DNA of 34,095 bases from Chitinophagia bacterium (GTDB lineage: Bacteria > Bacteroidota > Bacteroidia > Chitinophagales > Chitinophagaceae), in assembly GCA_021324175.1 (NCBI GenBank), contig JAJPJP010000307.1:1-34095 (forward strand), given 5' to 3'. This document shows, in pieces, positions 1 to 8,630 of this stretch (positions within the stretch are counted from its first letter, which is position 1; each line of letters begins with the position of its first letter). Below the pieces are notes generated by a model. That model saw only the letters and a program-made list of their open reading frames with translations, did not search any database and was not told where the DNA came from. The position numbers and the translations under genes are program-made.

Positions 1-108
1 GAATTCAACGAAATTGAAAAATTTGCAAAAGAAAATATAACCGCTCTTCAAGAGAGACTCCAGCGCCGGGCAAGTAATAGGGTAAATATAGCTGGCGAGA
101 TTCAATAA
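1..108 (+). CDS. C-terminal tail of a protein that begins outside the window (partial)
   Basis: Frame 1 is open from the first base to a TAA at 106-108 and gives 35 residues, rich in Glu, Arg and Gln, with a helical look around EIEKFAKENITALQERL. The segment reads as a normal protein end, and no start codon is available inside the window. The family cannot be recognised from so little. It could be the end of any cytoplasmic protein. It is followed by a long non-coding stretch, so it is probably the last gene of a separate transcription unit. Confidence 0.45.
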   Translation, partial: EFNEIEKFAKENITALQERLQRRASNRVNIAGEIQ

Positions 109-656
109 AGCTTCCTCCCTGGTATCATATGACCTGGGATATTTCCGAAATCCATAAGGCTGCCCTGATAGTTTCGCATCCGTGTTGGTTCTTGAAATTC
201 GCTCAAGACCAAATATGGAAAATTGAGATTTCATAATTTTCAAGTAGTTTTGATTTTATTCGGCGACTCACACAAACTAATTAAATCGAATTCTACAAGC
301 GATGTCTGCCCTCAGCCGTCAGAATGATTTCCGTCATCTGTTGGAAGGTTCATGCTGGAATACAGGATATGGCTCGAATTGGCGGAACTAGCAATTCGCC
401 CGTTTTCCGTTTTGAACCCCAATGGTTCTTTTGAATAAAATCGATTGACTGGTCAATTACGCCTTGGCTTTCATGATCCGACTGCTCTCCCATCGCCAAC
501 CGCATCCCGCAAAGGGTGATTAATTTAGATCATCGCCTCAGTTGATTACGGTCATAGCTTCCAAATCCAATGGATGATACCTTTAAGCTGTTAGCTATTT
601 TGAATGGGGTTTCAAGAGGTGAATAGAATTCAATTAACTCTCAAAACAAATAAATT
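109..656. other. Intergenic region upstream of the porin gene, no gene seen
   Basis: About 550 bases with frequent stops in all frames and no open frame that reads as protein. It presumably holds the promoter of the porin/cytochrome group. I find no convincing TAnnTTTG box at the right distance from the ATG at 657. A short palindrome, ATTGACTGGTCAAT, lies at 444-457 but is too weak to call an operator. Confidence 0.5.
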
Positions 657-1871
657 ATGAGATCGAAAAGAATTGTCCTGGGAATCTGCCTGGTGGCCGC
701 ATTAACGAATCGGATACCGCTTTATGCACAAAAGACAGTGGTGGATTCTGCCCTGCTGGACCGGGTTTCAGAGCTGGAAAAGCAAATGGCATCCAAGAAG
801 ACAGGTGAGGATCACTTCATGGTTGTAGGCCTTACAACCGTTGGATTTGCCAGCAACAAGACTACCAATACGCTTGGCGGGGTCAGCACCTCCACCAAAT
901 CGAACAGTTTTCCCGATGCAGACAATTATGAGTTTAGTCCCATGTTTTTGTGGAGGCACGGCAAGAGCTTCCTGATGGAGTTCGAACCCTCGTTTAACAA
1001 TAACGGTCTTAGCGTCAACTGGGCTGATATTTCCTGGTTTGCGGCTCCTGCTTTGATTGTGAGAGCAGGCTATTTTGTTCTTCCCTATGGAACTTATGCC
1101 AAAAGAGAAGCGGCGGGATGGATAAATAAACTCGCACCTGATCCAATGGGAATCGCAGACATGACACCAACAGACTATGGCGTGGAAGTGGAAGGAGGGA
1201 TCCCGGTCGGCAGCACAAAATTCAGCTATGACGTCGCTCTCACCAACGGCAACCAGCTGAATCCGGACGGGACATTGACCTCCGGAAATATTGTAGACAA
1301 CAACAATAATAAAACAATTACTGCCCGGGTGGGATTTCTGCCCCTTTCCAATTCTTCCCTCGAAGTTGGCATTTCGGGGATGTGGGGAAAGGTCGGAGAC
1401 CAAGGCTCGCCGAACCAGAACATCATGGATAATTCCTATGCCTTTGACCTGAATTATGTGAAAATGTACAGTCCAATCCTGTTAAACATTAAAGCACAGT
1501 ATAACATTCAAAATATTGGAAACGTAAATTACATAAGCCCGGTAGATTCCACCCAGACATATACCTTTAAGAATCAGACAACGGCTTCTTTTGTGCAATG
1601 TTCTCTCAGACCAGTTGGAGCAGCCGGTTTTATGAAGGACCTTGAGATTGCCGGCAGGTACACCGTCTTTAATACCCCGTCAAATTCGACTTTTGGAGCC
1701 AACCAGCACGATATCACCGTAGGGCTGGACTATTGGTTGACTTGGCGAACTGTTTTTAAAATCTGTTACCAGGCATATAATGGGAACAGTACAGCCAGCA
1801 AGACACTTAGTTCCTTCACCGGCACCACGACATCGGACACCTTTTTCGTTCAATTTTCTATCCAACTTTAA
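657..1871 (+). CDS. Outer-membrane beta-barrel porin
   Basis: 404 residues. Residues 1-24 form a signal peptide ending in LYAQ, followed by a short coiled-coil-like stretch (about residues 28-45, DSALLDRVSELEKQM). The rest is alternating polar/aromatic beta strands, and the last residues (FFVQFSIQL) have the hydrophobic alternation of a barrel C-terminal strand, although they end in Leu rather than Phe. This fits a general or anion-type porin of Bacteroidota that lets small solutes across the outer membrane. The substrate cannot be read from the sequence. Three c-type cytochrome genes follow on the same strand, the first only 11 nt after the stop, so the porin is probably co-transcribed with them and may admit the substrate or acceptor of an extracytoplasmic redox step. 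That last point is inference. Confidence 0.75.
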   Translation: MRSKRIVLGICLVAALTNRIPLYAQKTVVDSALLDRVSELEKQMASKKTGEDHFMVVGLTTVGFASNKTTNTLGGVSTSTKSNSFPDADNYEFSPMFLWRHGKSFLMEFEPSFNNNGLSVNWADISWFAAPALIVRAGYFVLPYGTYAKREAAGWINKLAPDPMGIADMTPTDYGVEVEGGIPVGSTKFSYDVALTNGNQLNPDGTLTSGNIVDNNNNKTITARVGFLPLSNSSLEVGISGMWGKVGDQGSPNQNIMDNSYAFDLNYVKMYSPILLNIKAQYNIQNIGNVNYISPVDSTQTYTFKNQTTASFVQCSLRPVGAAGFMKDLEIAGRYTVFNTPSNSTFGANQHDITVGLDYWLTWRTVFKICYQAYNGNSTASKTLSSFTGTTTSDTFFVQFSIQL

Positions 1872-1882
1872 TTTAATTCATC

Positions 1883-2146
1883 ATGAAGAAGACAATCATA
1901 ATAATAGTGGCAATCTTCAATAACCTGCTCCTGATCACGGCGATGTATAGCTGCCAGGTTAGCCATAAAGTGATTTCGAAATCCGGCGTACAACTTTGGG
2001 CCGAGAATTGCCAGCGGTGCCATAACACTCCATCGTCTGCGTCATTTTCCCCCGAGCAATGGGAAACAATCGGAATGCACATGCAAACGCGGTCCCTGAT
2101 CACCAATGAGGAGCGCAACAAAATCGTAGAATTTCTGAAACAGTAA
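1883..2146 (+). CDS. Small mono-haem c-type cytochrome, probably a lipoprotein
   Basis: 87 residues. The N-terminal 20 residues are a hydrophobic export signal (KKTIIIIVAIFNNLLLITA) followed by MYSC, a loose lipobox with Cys24 as the likely lipidated residue. One haem-attachment motif, CQRCH, sits at 43-47, with downstream Met residues (IGMHMQ) available as axial ligand. It is an extracytoplasmic electron carrier. It begins 11 nt after the porin stop and is read with it. Very short for a cytochrome c domain, but the haem motif, two helices and a C-terminal helix (NKIVEFLKQ) are all present, so it does not look truncated. Confidence 0.8.
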   Translation: MKKTIIIIVAIFNNLLLITAMYSCQVSHKVISKSGVQLWAENCQRCHNTPSSASFSPEQWETIGMHMQTRSLITNEERNKIVEFLKQ

Positions 2147-2290
2147 ATTGGATTTGTTATGGTGATAAGCGTATTACGTTCCAATTTGCATCGTTTGAAT
2201 CCGGCGATTTCATCATTTTTCCTAATTTTAGTTACCGAAGCTATCCGAATTGTCTTTTTCCTTCTTTGAGCAAATAAATTTTGTAAACAT

Positions 2291-2734
2291 ATGCGGACTT
2301 CAAATAGCAAGTGGTGGGTACCCGGGTCTGGTGGACCAACCATTCTTATTGTGTCAGCCATTCTTGTGCTCATCTTTCAATTGGCAATAGCACAAACCAG
2401 TCCATGGACGGCACCAAAGGACGCCGACAACCTAAAAAACCCGTATGCTGATAACCCAGGTGCGCTGTCGGACGCTAAAAACCTGTACACGGCGAACTGC
2501 GGGCCGTGCCACGGAGACAAAGGGAAAGGTGATGGTCCGGCCGCCGCGGGATTGAACCCCAAACCTGCCGATCATACTTCCGCAAATGTCCAGAAGCAAA
2601 CTGATGGTGCCATTTTCTGGAAGCTTTCCGAAGGCAGGGCCCCCATGCCCGGTTATAAAAAGATCTTTTCTGAACAGCAACGATGGCAACTGGTAAGTTA
2701 TATTCGTACACTCGGCAAACAAAAAAAGAAATAG
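2291..2734 (+). CDS. Mono-haem c-type cytochrome, secreted or membrane-anchored
   Basis: 147 residues. A hydrophobic segment at 16-34 (ending LAIAQ) is either a signal peptide or an uncleaved anchor. The cytochrome c domain carries CGPCH at 70-74, followed by GDKGKGDGPAA, a common class I pattern, and a Met in GRAPMPGY (Met119) as sixth haem ligand. The C-terminal helix QQRWQLVSYIRTLG is the conserved closing helix of the fold. The protein moves electrons in the periplasm or at the membrane surface. It belongs to the porin/cytochrome group, though a 144-nt gap separates it from the previous gene and may contain its own promoter. Confidence 0.85.
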   Translation: MRTSNSKWWVPGSGGPTILIVSAILVLIFQLAIAQTSPWTAPKDADNLKNPYADNPGALSDAKNLYTANCGPCHGDKGKGDGPAAAGLNPKPADHTSANVQKQTDGAIFWKLSEGRAPMPGYKKIFSEQQRWQLVSYIRTLGKQKKK

Positions 2735-2792
2735 TGCAGGGCTACCTATTTCCGTCAATATTGACATGAATATTCGACTAAAATTGAGAAAT

Positions 2793-3293
2793 ATGAAAAA
2801 TATATCTCTGCAGATATTACTGGTTTTCACAGCGTTTTTCATCTACCGGTGCGGGACTAATAAGCAGCCGGGAAACGAAAATAATGTCCAGGGCCCTGAC
2901 AGTTCGGGCACAAAACATAAGTATGACACGGTTCTCATGATGGCAGGAATCAATTCGAAGGGTGTCGGAAGGTTTGACAACATAAAACTGACGCACCCCC
3001 TGGACGAACAGATGGTAACTAGCGGCAAGCGTATTTATGAAACAAAATGTTTTGCATGCCACAAGCTGACCACTGAGTTGTTGGTAGGCCCGGGTTGGTC
3101 GGGTGTGACCAGTCGCCGTACCCCGGAATGGATAATGAATTGGGTCACCAATACCAAGGTTATGCTGGACAAGGACCAGGCGGCCCAGGCTGACATGGCA
3201 GTATGCCTTATCAGGATGCCGAACCAGGATCTCACGGATCAGCAGGCCCGCGATGTCCTCGAATTCATGAGAAAAAATGACGGCAAGAATTAG
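2793..3293 (+). CDS. Lipoprotein c-type cytochrome resembling those beside nosZ in Bacteroidota
   Basis: 166 residues from the ATG at 2793, chosen over an in-frame ATG at 2766 because residues 1-20 then form a clean signal (MKNISLQILLVFTAFFIYRC) ending in a likely lipidated Cys20. The haem motif CFACH is at 86-90. Before it lies a family-like segment, GVGRFDNIKL, and after it LVGPGWSGVTSRRTPEWI and RMPNQDLTDQQARDVLEF, with Met142 the likely axial ligand. From memory this resembles the small cytochrome encoded next to clade II nosZ (nitrous oxide reductase) in Bacteroidota. No nosZ or accessory nos gene follows here, so the partner is unknown and the link to N2O reduction is inference. Confidence 0.8.
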   Translation: MKNISLQILLVFTAFFIYRCGTNKQPGNENNVQGPDSSGTKHKYDTVLMMAGINSKGVGRFDNIKLTHPLDEQMVTSGKRIYETKCFACHKLTTELLVGPGWSGVTSRRTPEWIMNWVTNTKVMLDKDQAAQADMAVCLIRMPNQDLTDQQARDVLEFMRKNDGKN

Positions 3294-3907
3294 ATTTTGT
3301 CGGGTTATCCGCCGTTTGCTGTCCACAGTTTGTTAAATCTCTTAACTCGTTCCGCGTCATCTTCCGCAAATCGGGGATGACTTCCTTACAGACCCATTAA
3401 ACCCTATCGACCCACAAACTTAACCTTCTCCATTCGCCAATTGTCTGTAGTACCCTCAACCCTTATCATACGCAAGAAGCATATCTGGACATCATTTTTA
3501 ATCCATTCCATATTCCTTCTTTAAGAATTTGATATAGGCGATTGCGTGGTTCTCCAAATTCTGAATGTCATCCGTGATGGAAATTGAATTAAAAATGCAC
3601 GGAGTCAAATAATTTTAAACAACTGTATAAGCTGAAAATCGCAATCGACGATCAACTCAAAAAGCAAATTTCACCCTCTTGCCTTTCAACTAAAAATGGG
3701 ACATACTCCAGACGAAAAATATACTTTGGATTGTTTCACAAAAGATATAAGGGTTTGTGGTTGAAAATGACTATCTTCACTTTTGCATTTATTGAATAAG
3801 GATTACAAGTTCGATGATTTATCTTCATCACCTTATAGTCGTTGTCTGACTATATCTTTTGCTGTCTGCACTTCATTTTCCTGACATCATTTTTTAAAAT
3901 ATTTTTT
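3294..3907. other. Long intergenic region, possibly holding a decayed minus-strand gene end
   Basis: About 610 bases without a full gene. On the minus strand a 38-codon stop-free stretch (3498 to about 3614) ends in a protein-like peptide, DIQNLENHAIAYIKFLKKEY, followed by three more codons and a stop. It has no plausible start, so it looks like the remnant of a lost gene end. Nothing else is recognisable. The promoter of the gene at 3908 should lie at the right end. The segment TATATCTTTTG near 3852-3862 is near the Bacteroidota -7 consensus but imperfect. Confidence 0.35.
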
Positions 3908-4381
3908 ATGTTAAGAGTAATTTTATTGGCCTCTATTGGAGTGTTGTTTTTTGGCATTAATACATCTGCGCAAAAAGTCAACACAGATTCATTGAAATTA
4001 ATTTCGAAGATTAGCGAGGACCAGTTGAAGTTGGGGAAGTTGCAAAATACAGTAGATCAAAAAACGAAAAACAAGGAAGATGGTGCAACCGCAGCGCAGG
4101 AATCAGCAGATAAGAACGCAACAGCTGCGAACAGGTTGAGCAATGACCCGCAGAATAAGAAAGATGCCTCTCAGGCGAATAGCACGGCAGGCACCGCCAA
4201 GAGTAACGCAAGGAAAGCCAGAAAGGCTGCAGCTCAACTGGACGACGTACATAAGAACATTGCTGAACTGCAAGGCAAGATTGCTAACGAACTGGCACAA
4301 TTGAGTAGATACACAGGGAGTATTAACATGCCGTCCACGCAACCTTTACCGACTAAACAGGATTCTACGCAACACCCGTAG
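3908..4381 (+). CDS. Secreted Ala/Lys/Asn-rich helical protein of unknown function
   Basis: 157 residues from the ATG at 3908. An upstream in-frame start is possible but would put extra hydrophobic residues before an otherwise standard signal peptide (MLRVILLASIGVLFFGINTS, cleaved after AQ). The mature part is very polar, rich in Ala, Lys, Asn, Asp and Gln, and almost certainly helical: KISEDQLKLGKLQNTVDQK, then low-complexity segments such as NSTAGTAKSNARKARKAAAQ, then LDDVHKNIAELQGKI. The heptad-like spacing suggests a coiled coil in the periplasm or at the surface. I do not recognise a family. It stands alone, with long non-coding flanks on both sides. Confidence 0.6.
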   Translation: MLRVILLASIGVLFFGINTSAQKVNTDSLKLISKISEDQLKLGKLQNTVDQKTKNKEDGATAAQESADKNATAANRLSNDPQNKKDASQANSTAGTAKSNARKARKAAAQLDDVHKNIAELQGKIANELAQLSRYTGSINMPSTQPLPTKQDSTQHP

Positions 4382-4806
4382 TTATTGTGCACTTGATTTC
4401 TTATAACTTGAATTCCATTTGCTTGCAATAATGGCCGAGATTTTTCATTTTGAACTGACCATAGCTGGGTCTGATAATCAAAGAATTCCCCGGTCAATTA
4501 AGTGCGAAGACTGTTGATTTCCCTTGGCGGATTTTCCACTCGAAAAAGTCACAACCGTTTTAAAATGAGCTGCCTGGAATGGAATATATTAAGGAATCAA
4601 ATCTCCAACCCCGTATAAATTCAAAGACCTGCCGAACGAACCATTTTAGTGCGGCTTTTGGAATTAACGACCTATTAACTATCTGCCAAGCCTATGTAAT
4701 TTTATTTGGAAATATATTTTCGATTACCTTAAATTGCGCTTAACCTTTAGGACAATTCACGCGCTCCATCTCTGGGCCAATTACAGACTAATAAATAGAA
4801 CTAATC
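4382..4806. other. Intergenic region, no gene seen
   Basis: About 425 AT-rich bases with stops in all frames. I see no RNA gene, repeat or convincing promoter box. It should contain the promoter of the small gene at 4807. Confidence 0.4.
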
Positions 4807-5034
4807 ATGAAGATTGACTCAATCAATCAGGTTAAGAAATTAGCCGAAGGTCAAGTCCTTTTTCAGGATGAAACCAATCGATTTGTTATTAAGACAATCA
4901 AGGGAGAATTTCTGGTCATGCAAAACCAGAAGGATGGAACCCATGTGAAAATGGTACACGTTCACAATCTGCTTAACGACGGTTGGAATATCGAAATGCC
5001 CAGCCACCAAATGAAAAAGCGCAATTTGGTCTAG
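4807..5034 (+). CDS. Small soluble protein of unknown function
   Basis: 75 residues, no signal peptide and no membrane segment. The sequence alternates strand-like stretches (RFVIKTIKGEFLVMQNQ, HVKMVHVHNLL) and reads as a compact beta-rich domain. An ATG with an AT-rich leader starts it, and it converges with the zinc-ribbon gene at 5076. The protein-like composition and unbroken frame support it as real. I do not recognise a family. Confidence 0.5.
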   Translation: MKIDSINQVKKLAEGQVLFQDETNRFVIKTIKGEFLVMQNQKDGTHVKMVHVHNLLNDGWNIEMPSHQMKKRNLV

Positions 5035-5075
5035 TCTCTTTGGTTACCTGTCTCATGCGAATAAAGAAGTCCTAT

Positions 5076-5513
5076 TTATATGTCGAGCAGATCCCTCACT
5101 TTATTCATAAAAGTTGGCGAATGTAGAAATGCCAAATGTTTGTCCCATTGATTTTCCACACGGATTTTTCTTTCAAATGCTGCTTTATCTTCCTCCATTA
5201 ATTTCTCGACTCTTTCTACCCCGCCGCTGTCAAGCCAAAAGCCATGGAAATTTGGGCATGTATCAATTATCAAATCGGAATACCTGTAGTTGAATTTGGT
5301 CATCACGCTATTGCACAGTGGGCAATTTAGCGCGCTTTTAACCGGATTGAATTCCAATGTTCCTTTTAATTCTTCGTCACTCCATACCTTATCTTCTACC
5401 TCCTCTAATTCGGGGTAGTTCAACCAAATGCCTGAGCACTTATTACATCTGTTGATCGGTAAGCCTTGATAGGTTTCTTCCTTCAGCTCGCCATCGCATT
5501 TTGGGCATTTCAT
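5076..5513 (-). CDS. Tandem TFIIB-type zinc-ribbon protein
   Basis: 145 residues with two zinc-binding units. The first has Cys3, Cys6, Cys23 and Cys26 (KCPKCDGEL and NRCNKCSGIWLN). The second has Cys64, Cys67, Cys86 and His90 (NCPLCNSVM and CPNFHGFWLDSGGVE). The CxxC...CxxCxGxWL and GFWLDxGGxE patterns are those of the zf-TFIIB family, small cytoplasmic proteins of unclear function in many bacteria. The C-terminal 40 residues are charged and helical. A -7 box TATATTTG lies just upstream on the same strand (5528-5535). Function beyond zinc binding is not known. Confidence 0.85.
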   Translation of the reverse strand: MKCPKCDGELKEETYQGLPINRCNKCSGIWLNYPELEEVEDKVWSDEELKGTLEFNPVKSALNCPLCNSVMTKFNYRYSDLIIDTCPNFHGFWLDSGGVERVEKLMEEDKAAFERKIRVENQWDKHLAFLHSPTFMNKVRDLLDI

Positions 5514-5527
5514 ATTTAATATTTCGT

Positions 5528-5535
5528 CAAATATA
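5528..5535 (-). promoter_or_regulatory. Candidate Bacteroidota -7 promoter box of the zinc-ribbon gene
   Basis: Read on the minus strand the bases are TATATTTG, a perfect match to TAnnTTTG, about 15 nt before the ATG at 5513. I see no clear -33 TTTG element, so this is a candidate only. Confidence 0.45.
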
Positions 5536-5803
5536 GCATATGGAATCTGCTTTTTGCTTGAGATTTACCTTTTGGCTAATCTGGTAGGTGGATGCGTAAT
5601 CGACCCCTGGACATGCTTGATCGTTTGGCGCAATTTTATGAGTTATCTACAGTGGAATAAGGTCCAACAAATAGAATGCGATGTGTGATATGGGCCTGTC
5701 AATTGTACCTTGCATTTGGTTGTTAGACTTTGCAAAACAATTTTATTAACCTTGCGCAACTTGGGCGTCATTCTCTAGAAAATCATTGCGGCAACTTAGA
5801 ATT

Positions 5804-6560
5804 TTAAGATTTAAGGGGTAGTTGAATCGTAAACTCACTTTTTTCACCCACTTGGGTTTTTACTTTGATCTCCCCTCCATGGGCTTTAATAATATCATAA
5901 CTCAGAGACAAACCCAGTCCAGTTCCCTGACCTGTGGGTTTAGTGGTGAAGAAGGGTTGAAAGACCTTATCAACGATCTTCTCGGGAATCCCACTTCCGT
6001 TGTCCTGGACCTTAATGAAAACCATATCACCTGATCTTACTGTAGACACTGAAACAAAGGGCATATACCCATCAGCTGCATTTTTCTTTCTTTCAGCAAC
6101 CGCATAAAGGGCGTTGTTGAAAAGGTTAACAAAAACCCCTACCATGTCCTGGGGAACAAATTCGAACTTCCCTATCGATTGATCAAAATCTGTCCGTATT
6201 TGAACCTCAAATGACTGATCCTTTGCTCTCATGTTGCGGTGGCTAAGTTTTAAGCACTCGTCAGCTATGGCATTGATATCTGTCAGGATTTTTTCACCAG
6301 CACCCGTCCTACTGTGTAAGAGCATCCCTTTGACAATCCCGTCCGCTCGTTTGCCATGCTGGATGATTTTTCTTTCATTTTCTTGAATTGCAGTTGAAAT
6401 TTCTAATGCCTCCTGTGTATTGCCAGCCCGAAGCTCTCCTTGTAAATCGGAAATCAGTTCATCATTTACCTATTTTTTCGGATTGGATAAGCTGGGCCTG
6501 AGTGGATTTTAAATTGCCTAACGTGGATTCTAATACCTGATTTGCCTTCTGCTTTTGGCG
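5804..6560 (-). pseudogene. Sensor histidine kinase remnant with the phospho-acceptor H-box deleted
   Basis: The C-terminal part is open and kinase-like: HGKRADGIVKGMLLHSR, the N-box VFVNLFNNALYAV, DNGSGIP, GQGTGLGLSLSYDIIKAHGG and a normal end FTIQLPLKS. Further upstream a second frame encodes the preceding coiled coil (ESTLGNLKSTQAQLIQSEK). Between them, at about 6469-6481, the roughly 27 residues carrying the phospho-accepting His (present in the related kinase at 9695-11842 as GIAHEIQNPLN) are missing, and the join also shifts the frame and makes a stop. No sensor domain can be found upstream. The longest open piece starts at an ATG at 6325 (173 residues), but even if translated it could not autophosphorylate. 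Confidence 0.8.
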
Positions 6561-7057
6561 AACTTTTCAAGATTGAGCTCGAATTTGAGTTTTAATGCTT
6601 ACAGTTGAAGTTAAACCAACTTCCGCAAAATCGTACTTTGCTGATTGGGTCTAAGAAGAAAGTTTTGTGGATGGCGATTATAAGACGTCCACCAATTATT
6701 TCAATAAACTTTGAAAAACCAGAGGGGTGAAGCATATGGGCAGGTTTAATATTTCTCTGTGAAGGGGAGTGATCAAAAATGCCAAAAGCCAGTGCCTGAA
6801 CAGGAAACCCACACAAGTACTTGACGTTTCAGGACGGCTACCCGTTTACTACAATACATGTGGAAATTACCATTTTTCAATCCATTACTTTCGCCATTCA
6901 GCGATTGCCTGCAAAAATCTTACGAATACAGCTATAATACCATAGATTTGACTGCGACGGTAATTTTAAGAATACAGTGAAATAAGGTCATGTCAACCTT
7001 ATACATCCTTTTGCCTAAAAAAAATGTTTATTTGTTTCATCATTAAATAAAATCACT
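6561..7057. other. Intergenic or decayed region between the kinase remnant and the SnoaL-like gene
   Basis: About 500 bases. It may include unrecognisable N-terminal parts of the dead kinase gene. Short open stretches exist on both strands (for example about 40 codons on the plus strand near 6600-6730), but none has a start, a family motif or convincing composition. I see nothing I can name. Confidence 0.35.
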
Positions 7058-7444
7058 ATGACAAATGTAGATTTGGCTAAGCAGGCATATGCTGATTTTG
7101 CCACTGGTAATGTGGAAGCTGTATTAGCCATATTTGACCCCGCAATTGAATGGAACGAATGCAAGGGTATGCCTTTTATGAAAGGCGATGACATTTTCAT
7201 AGGATCCGAAGCCGTAGTAAAAAATGTTTTCATGAATCTTCCTGTTTATTTTGATGGATTCAACATTGCGGTAAATGAAATATTTGGTGCAGAAGATAAA
7301 GTGGTGATGGCAGGTCATTACCAGGGAACGAATAAAGCGACCGGTAAGCCTTTTAAAGCCAATGCGACTCATGTATGGACAGTAAAAAACGGGAAGCTCA
7401 CCCATTTTTTTCAGGCTGTGGACACCGCTGCAATTATCAGATGA
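7058..7444 (+). CDS. SnoaL-like / NTF2-fold protein
   Basis: 128 residues, cytoplasmic. The pattern is typical of the SnoaL-like superfamily: an N-terminal helix (DLAKQAYADFATGNVEAVLA), then FDPAIEWNE, a central GSEAVVKNVFMNL, and a beta sheet with AEDKVVMAGHYQGTNKATGK, FKANATHVWTVKNGKLTHF. The length matches the family. These cone-shaped folds serve as isomerases, hydratases or simple binding proteins, so the specific activity cannot be inferred. It stands alone between two non-coding stretches and opposite in direction to the SDR gene that follows. Confidence 0.8.
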   Translation: MTNVDLAKQAYADFATGNVEAVLAIFDPAIEWNECKGMPFMKGDDIFIGSEAVVKNVFMNLPVYFDGFNIAVNEIFGAEDKVVMAGHYQGTNKATGKPFKANATHVWTVKNGKLTHFFQAVDTAAIIR

Positions 7445-7646
7445 GAATATTTAAGAAAGGATCGTTTCATTTTTCGGGTCTTACAATCCTCATTTCTTTT
7501 CGGGAGAATATGTCTGCCAAGCGCCCAAAGTCCGTATATCTACACATCGATGCTTTGCTTCCATCGCGGAAAAGATCAATGGATGACATTTTGTTTTTTA
7601 CCAGGGAATACTAATGAAGAATGTTAAAAATTAAACGCGTACCCGC

Positions 7647-8414
7647 CTATAAAATCGTCCATCCTCCATCGATTAACAAAGTAGCCCCTGTAATCAGAGA
7701 CGCGGCCGGAGACGCAAGAAACAATACCGCATTAGCAACATCTTTTGGTTCGCCTATTCGTCCTAAAATGATTTTAGAAAGTACATGTTTTTTTGCTTCT
7801 TCATTGGCAAGATATTCCTGAGTTCCTGGCGTATAGACAAAAGTGGGAGCCACGGCGTTGACTGTAATATTGTATTTCCCCCATTCTGCCGCAAAACATT
7901 TGGTTAGATGGGCAATAGCGGCCTTGGTCATGCAGTAAACAGACTCCCCCGGCAAAGCAACGAACCCCGCCTGGGAACTGAGATTAATAATTCTGCCATA
8001 CCTCTGTTCTATCATTAAGCTGCCCGCCAATTGACTTATAAAAAACGTTCCCTTCAGATTTACAGCAAGTGTGTAATCAAAATCCTTTTCAGTTACCTTT
8101 TCCGCAAGATTTTCGGGTGCTACACCCGCATTGTTCACTACGATGTCAAGTCTTTTGAAATATTCTTTTATCTTTTCGAAGGCAGCATGTATCTCTTCCA
8201 TTTTACTGACGTCCATCTGCAACAGCAGGGCTTTTCTGCCAAGCGCTTCTATTTCTTTTACCAGTCCCTGGTCTGCATGCACATCTCTTAACCCAAGCGC
8301 GATATCCGCTCCTGCTTCTGCAAGTGCAAGAGCGCACGCCCTTCCCAGGCCTCTCGCCGCGCCGGTCACTAATGCAACTTTACCATGCACGCTCACTTCA
8401 TCCGAGTATCTCAT
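7647..8414 (-). CDS. Short-chain dehydrogenase/reductase
   Basis: 255 residues, a classical SDR. The nucleotide-binding TGAARGLG is at 17-24, NNAG at 94-97, catalytic Ser147, Tyr160 and Lys164 are in NLSSQAG and YCMTKAA, and the C-terminal GATLLIDGGW is at 243-252. It oxidises or reduces an alcohol/ketone with NAD(P)H. The substrate is not readable, though it resembles FabG or glucose-dehydrogenase-type enzymes. It is a single gene some 4 kb from the pigment cluster and is not clearly related to it. Confidence 0.85.
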   Translation of the reverse strand: MRYSDEVSVHGKVALVTGAARGLGRACALALAEAGADIALGLRDVHADQGLVKEIEALGRKALLLQMDVSKMEEIHAAFEKIKEYFKRLDIVVNNAGVAPENLAEKVTEKDFDYTLAVNLKGTFFISQLAGSLMIEQRYGRIINLSSQAGFVALPGESVYCMTKAAIAHLTKCFAAEWGKYNITVNAVAPTFVYTPGTQEYLANEEAKKHVLSKIILGRIGEPKDVANAVLFLASPAASLITGATLLIDGGWTIL

Positions 8415-8630
8415 CTTTCATCTGCGATTTTGCAAGCAATAAAAGGTTGTAAATCTCCAACAGAATCTGGACTGAAAGTTAAATAAATTTAGAGAGAGTC
8501 CCCCCTATTCGTTAGCCAATTATGAGAAGGGTTTAACTTACCCGGCGATGCGAACCGACAAATGAATCCGATCTTTTGAGGACACAAAAAAACATAAAGG
8601 CAACTTCTTAATACCAGATATGATTTCTGT

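Noticed and set aside
444-457. Palindrome ATTGACTGGTCAAT upstream of the porin, like an FNR/DNR site
   Set aside because: The half-sites are separated by 2 nt rather than the 4 nt of FNR-type sites, it is about 200 nt from the start codon, and a 6-bp palindrome is likely by chance in 550 nt.
768-1403. Long open frame on the minus strand across the porin gene
   Set aside because: It lies wholly opposite a well-supported porin, and its translation is rich in Cys, His and Pro with no family features; it is a shadow.
6592-6816. 74-codon minus-strand frame upstream of the kinase remnant
   Set aside because: No domain is recognisable, and it cannot be aligned with the N-terminal part of the related kinase; it may be random.
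7375-7614. 79-codon plus-strand frame overlapping the end of the SnoaL-like gene
   Set aside because: It starts inside a real gene in another frame, has no motif and odd composition, and does not read as protein.
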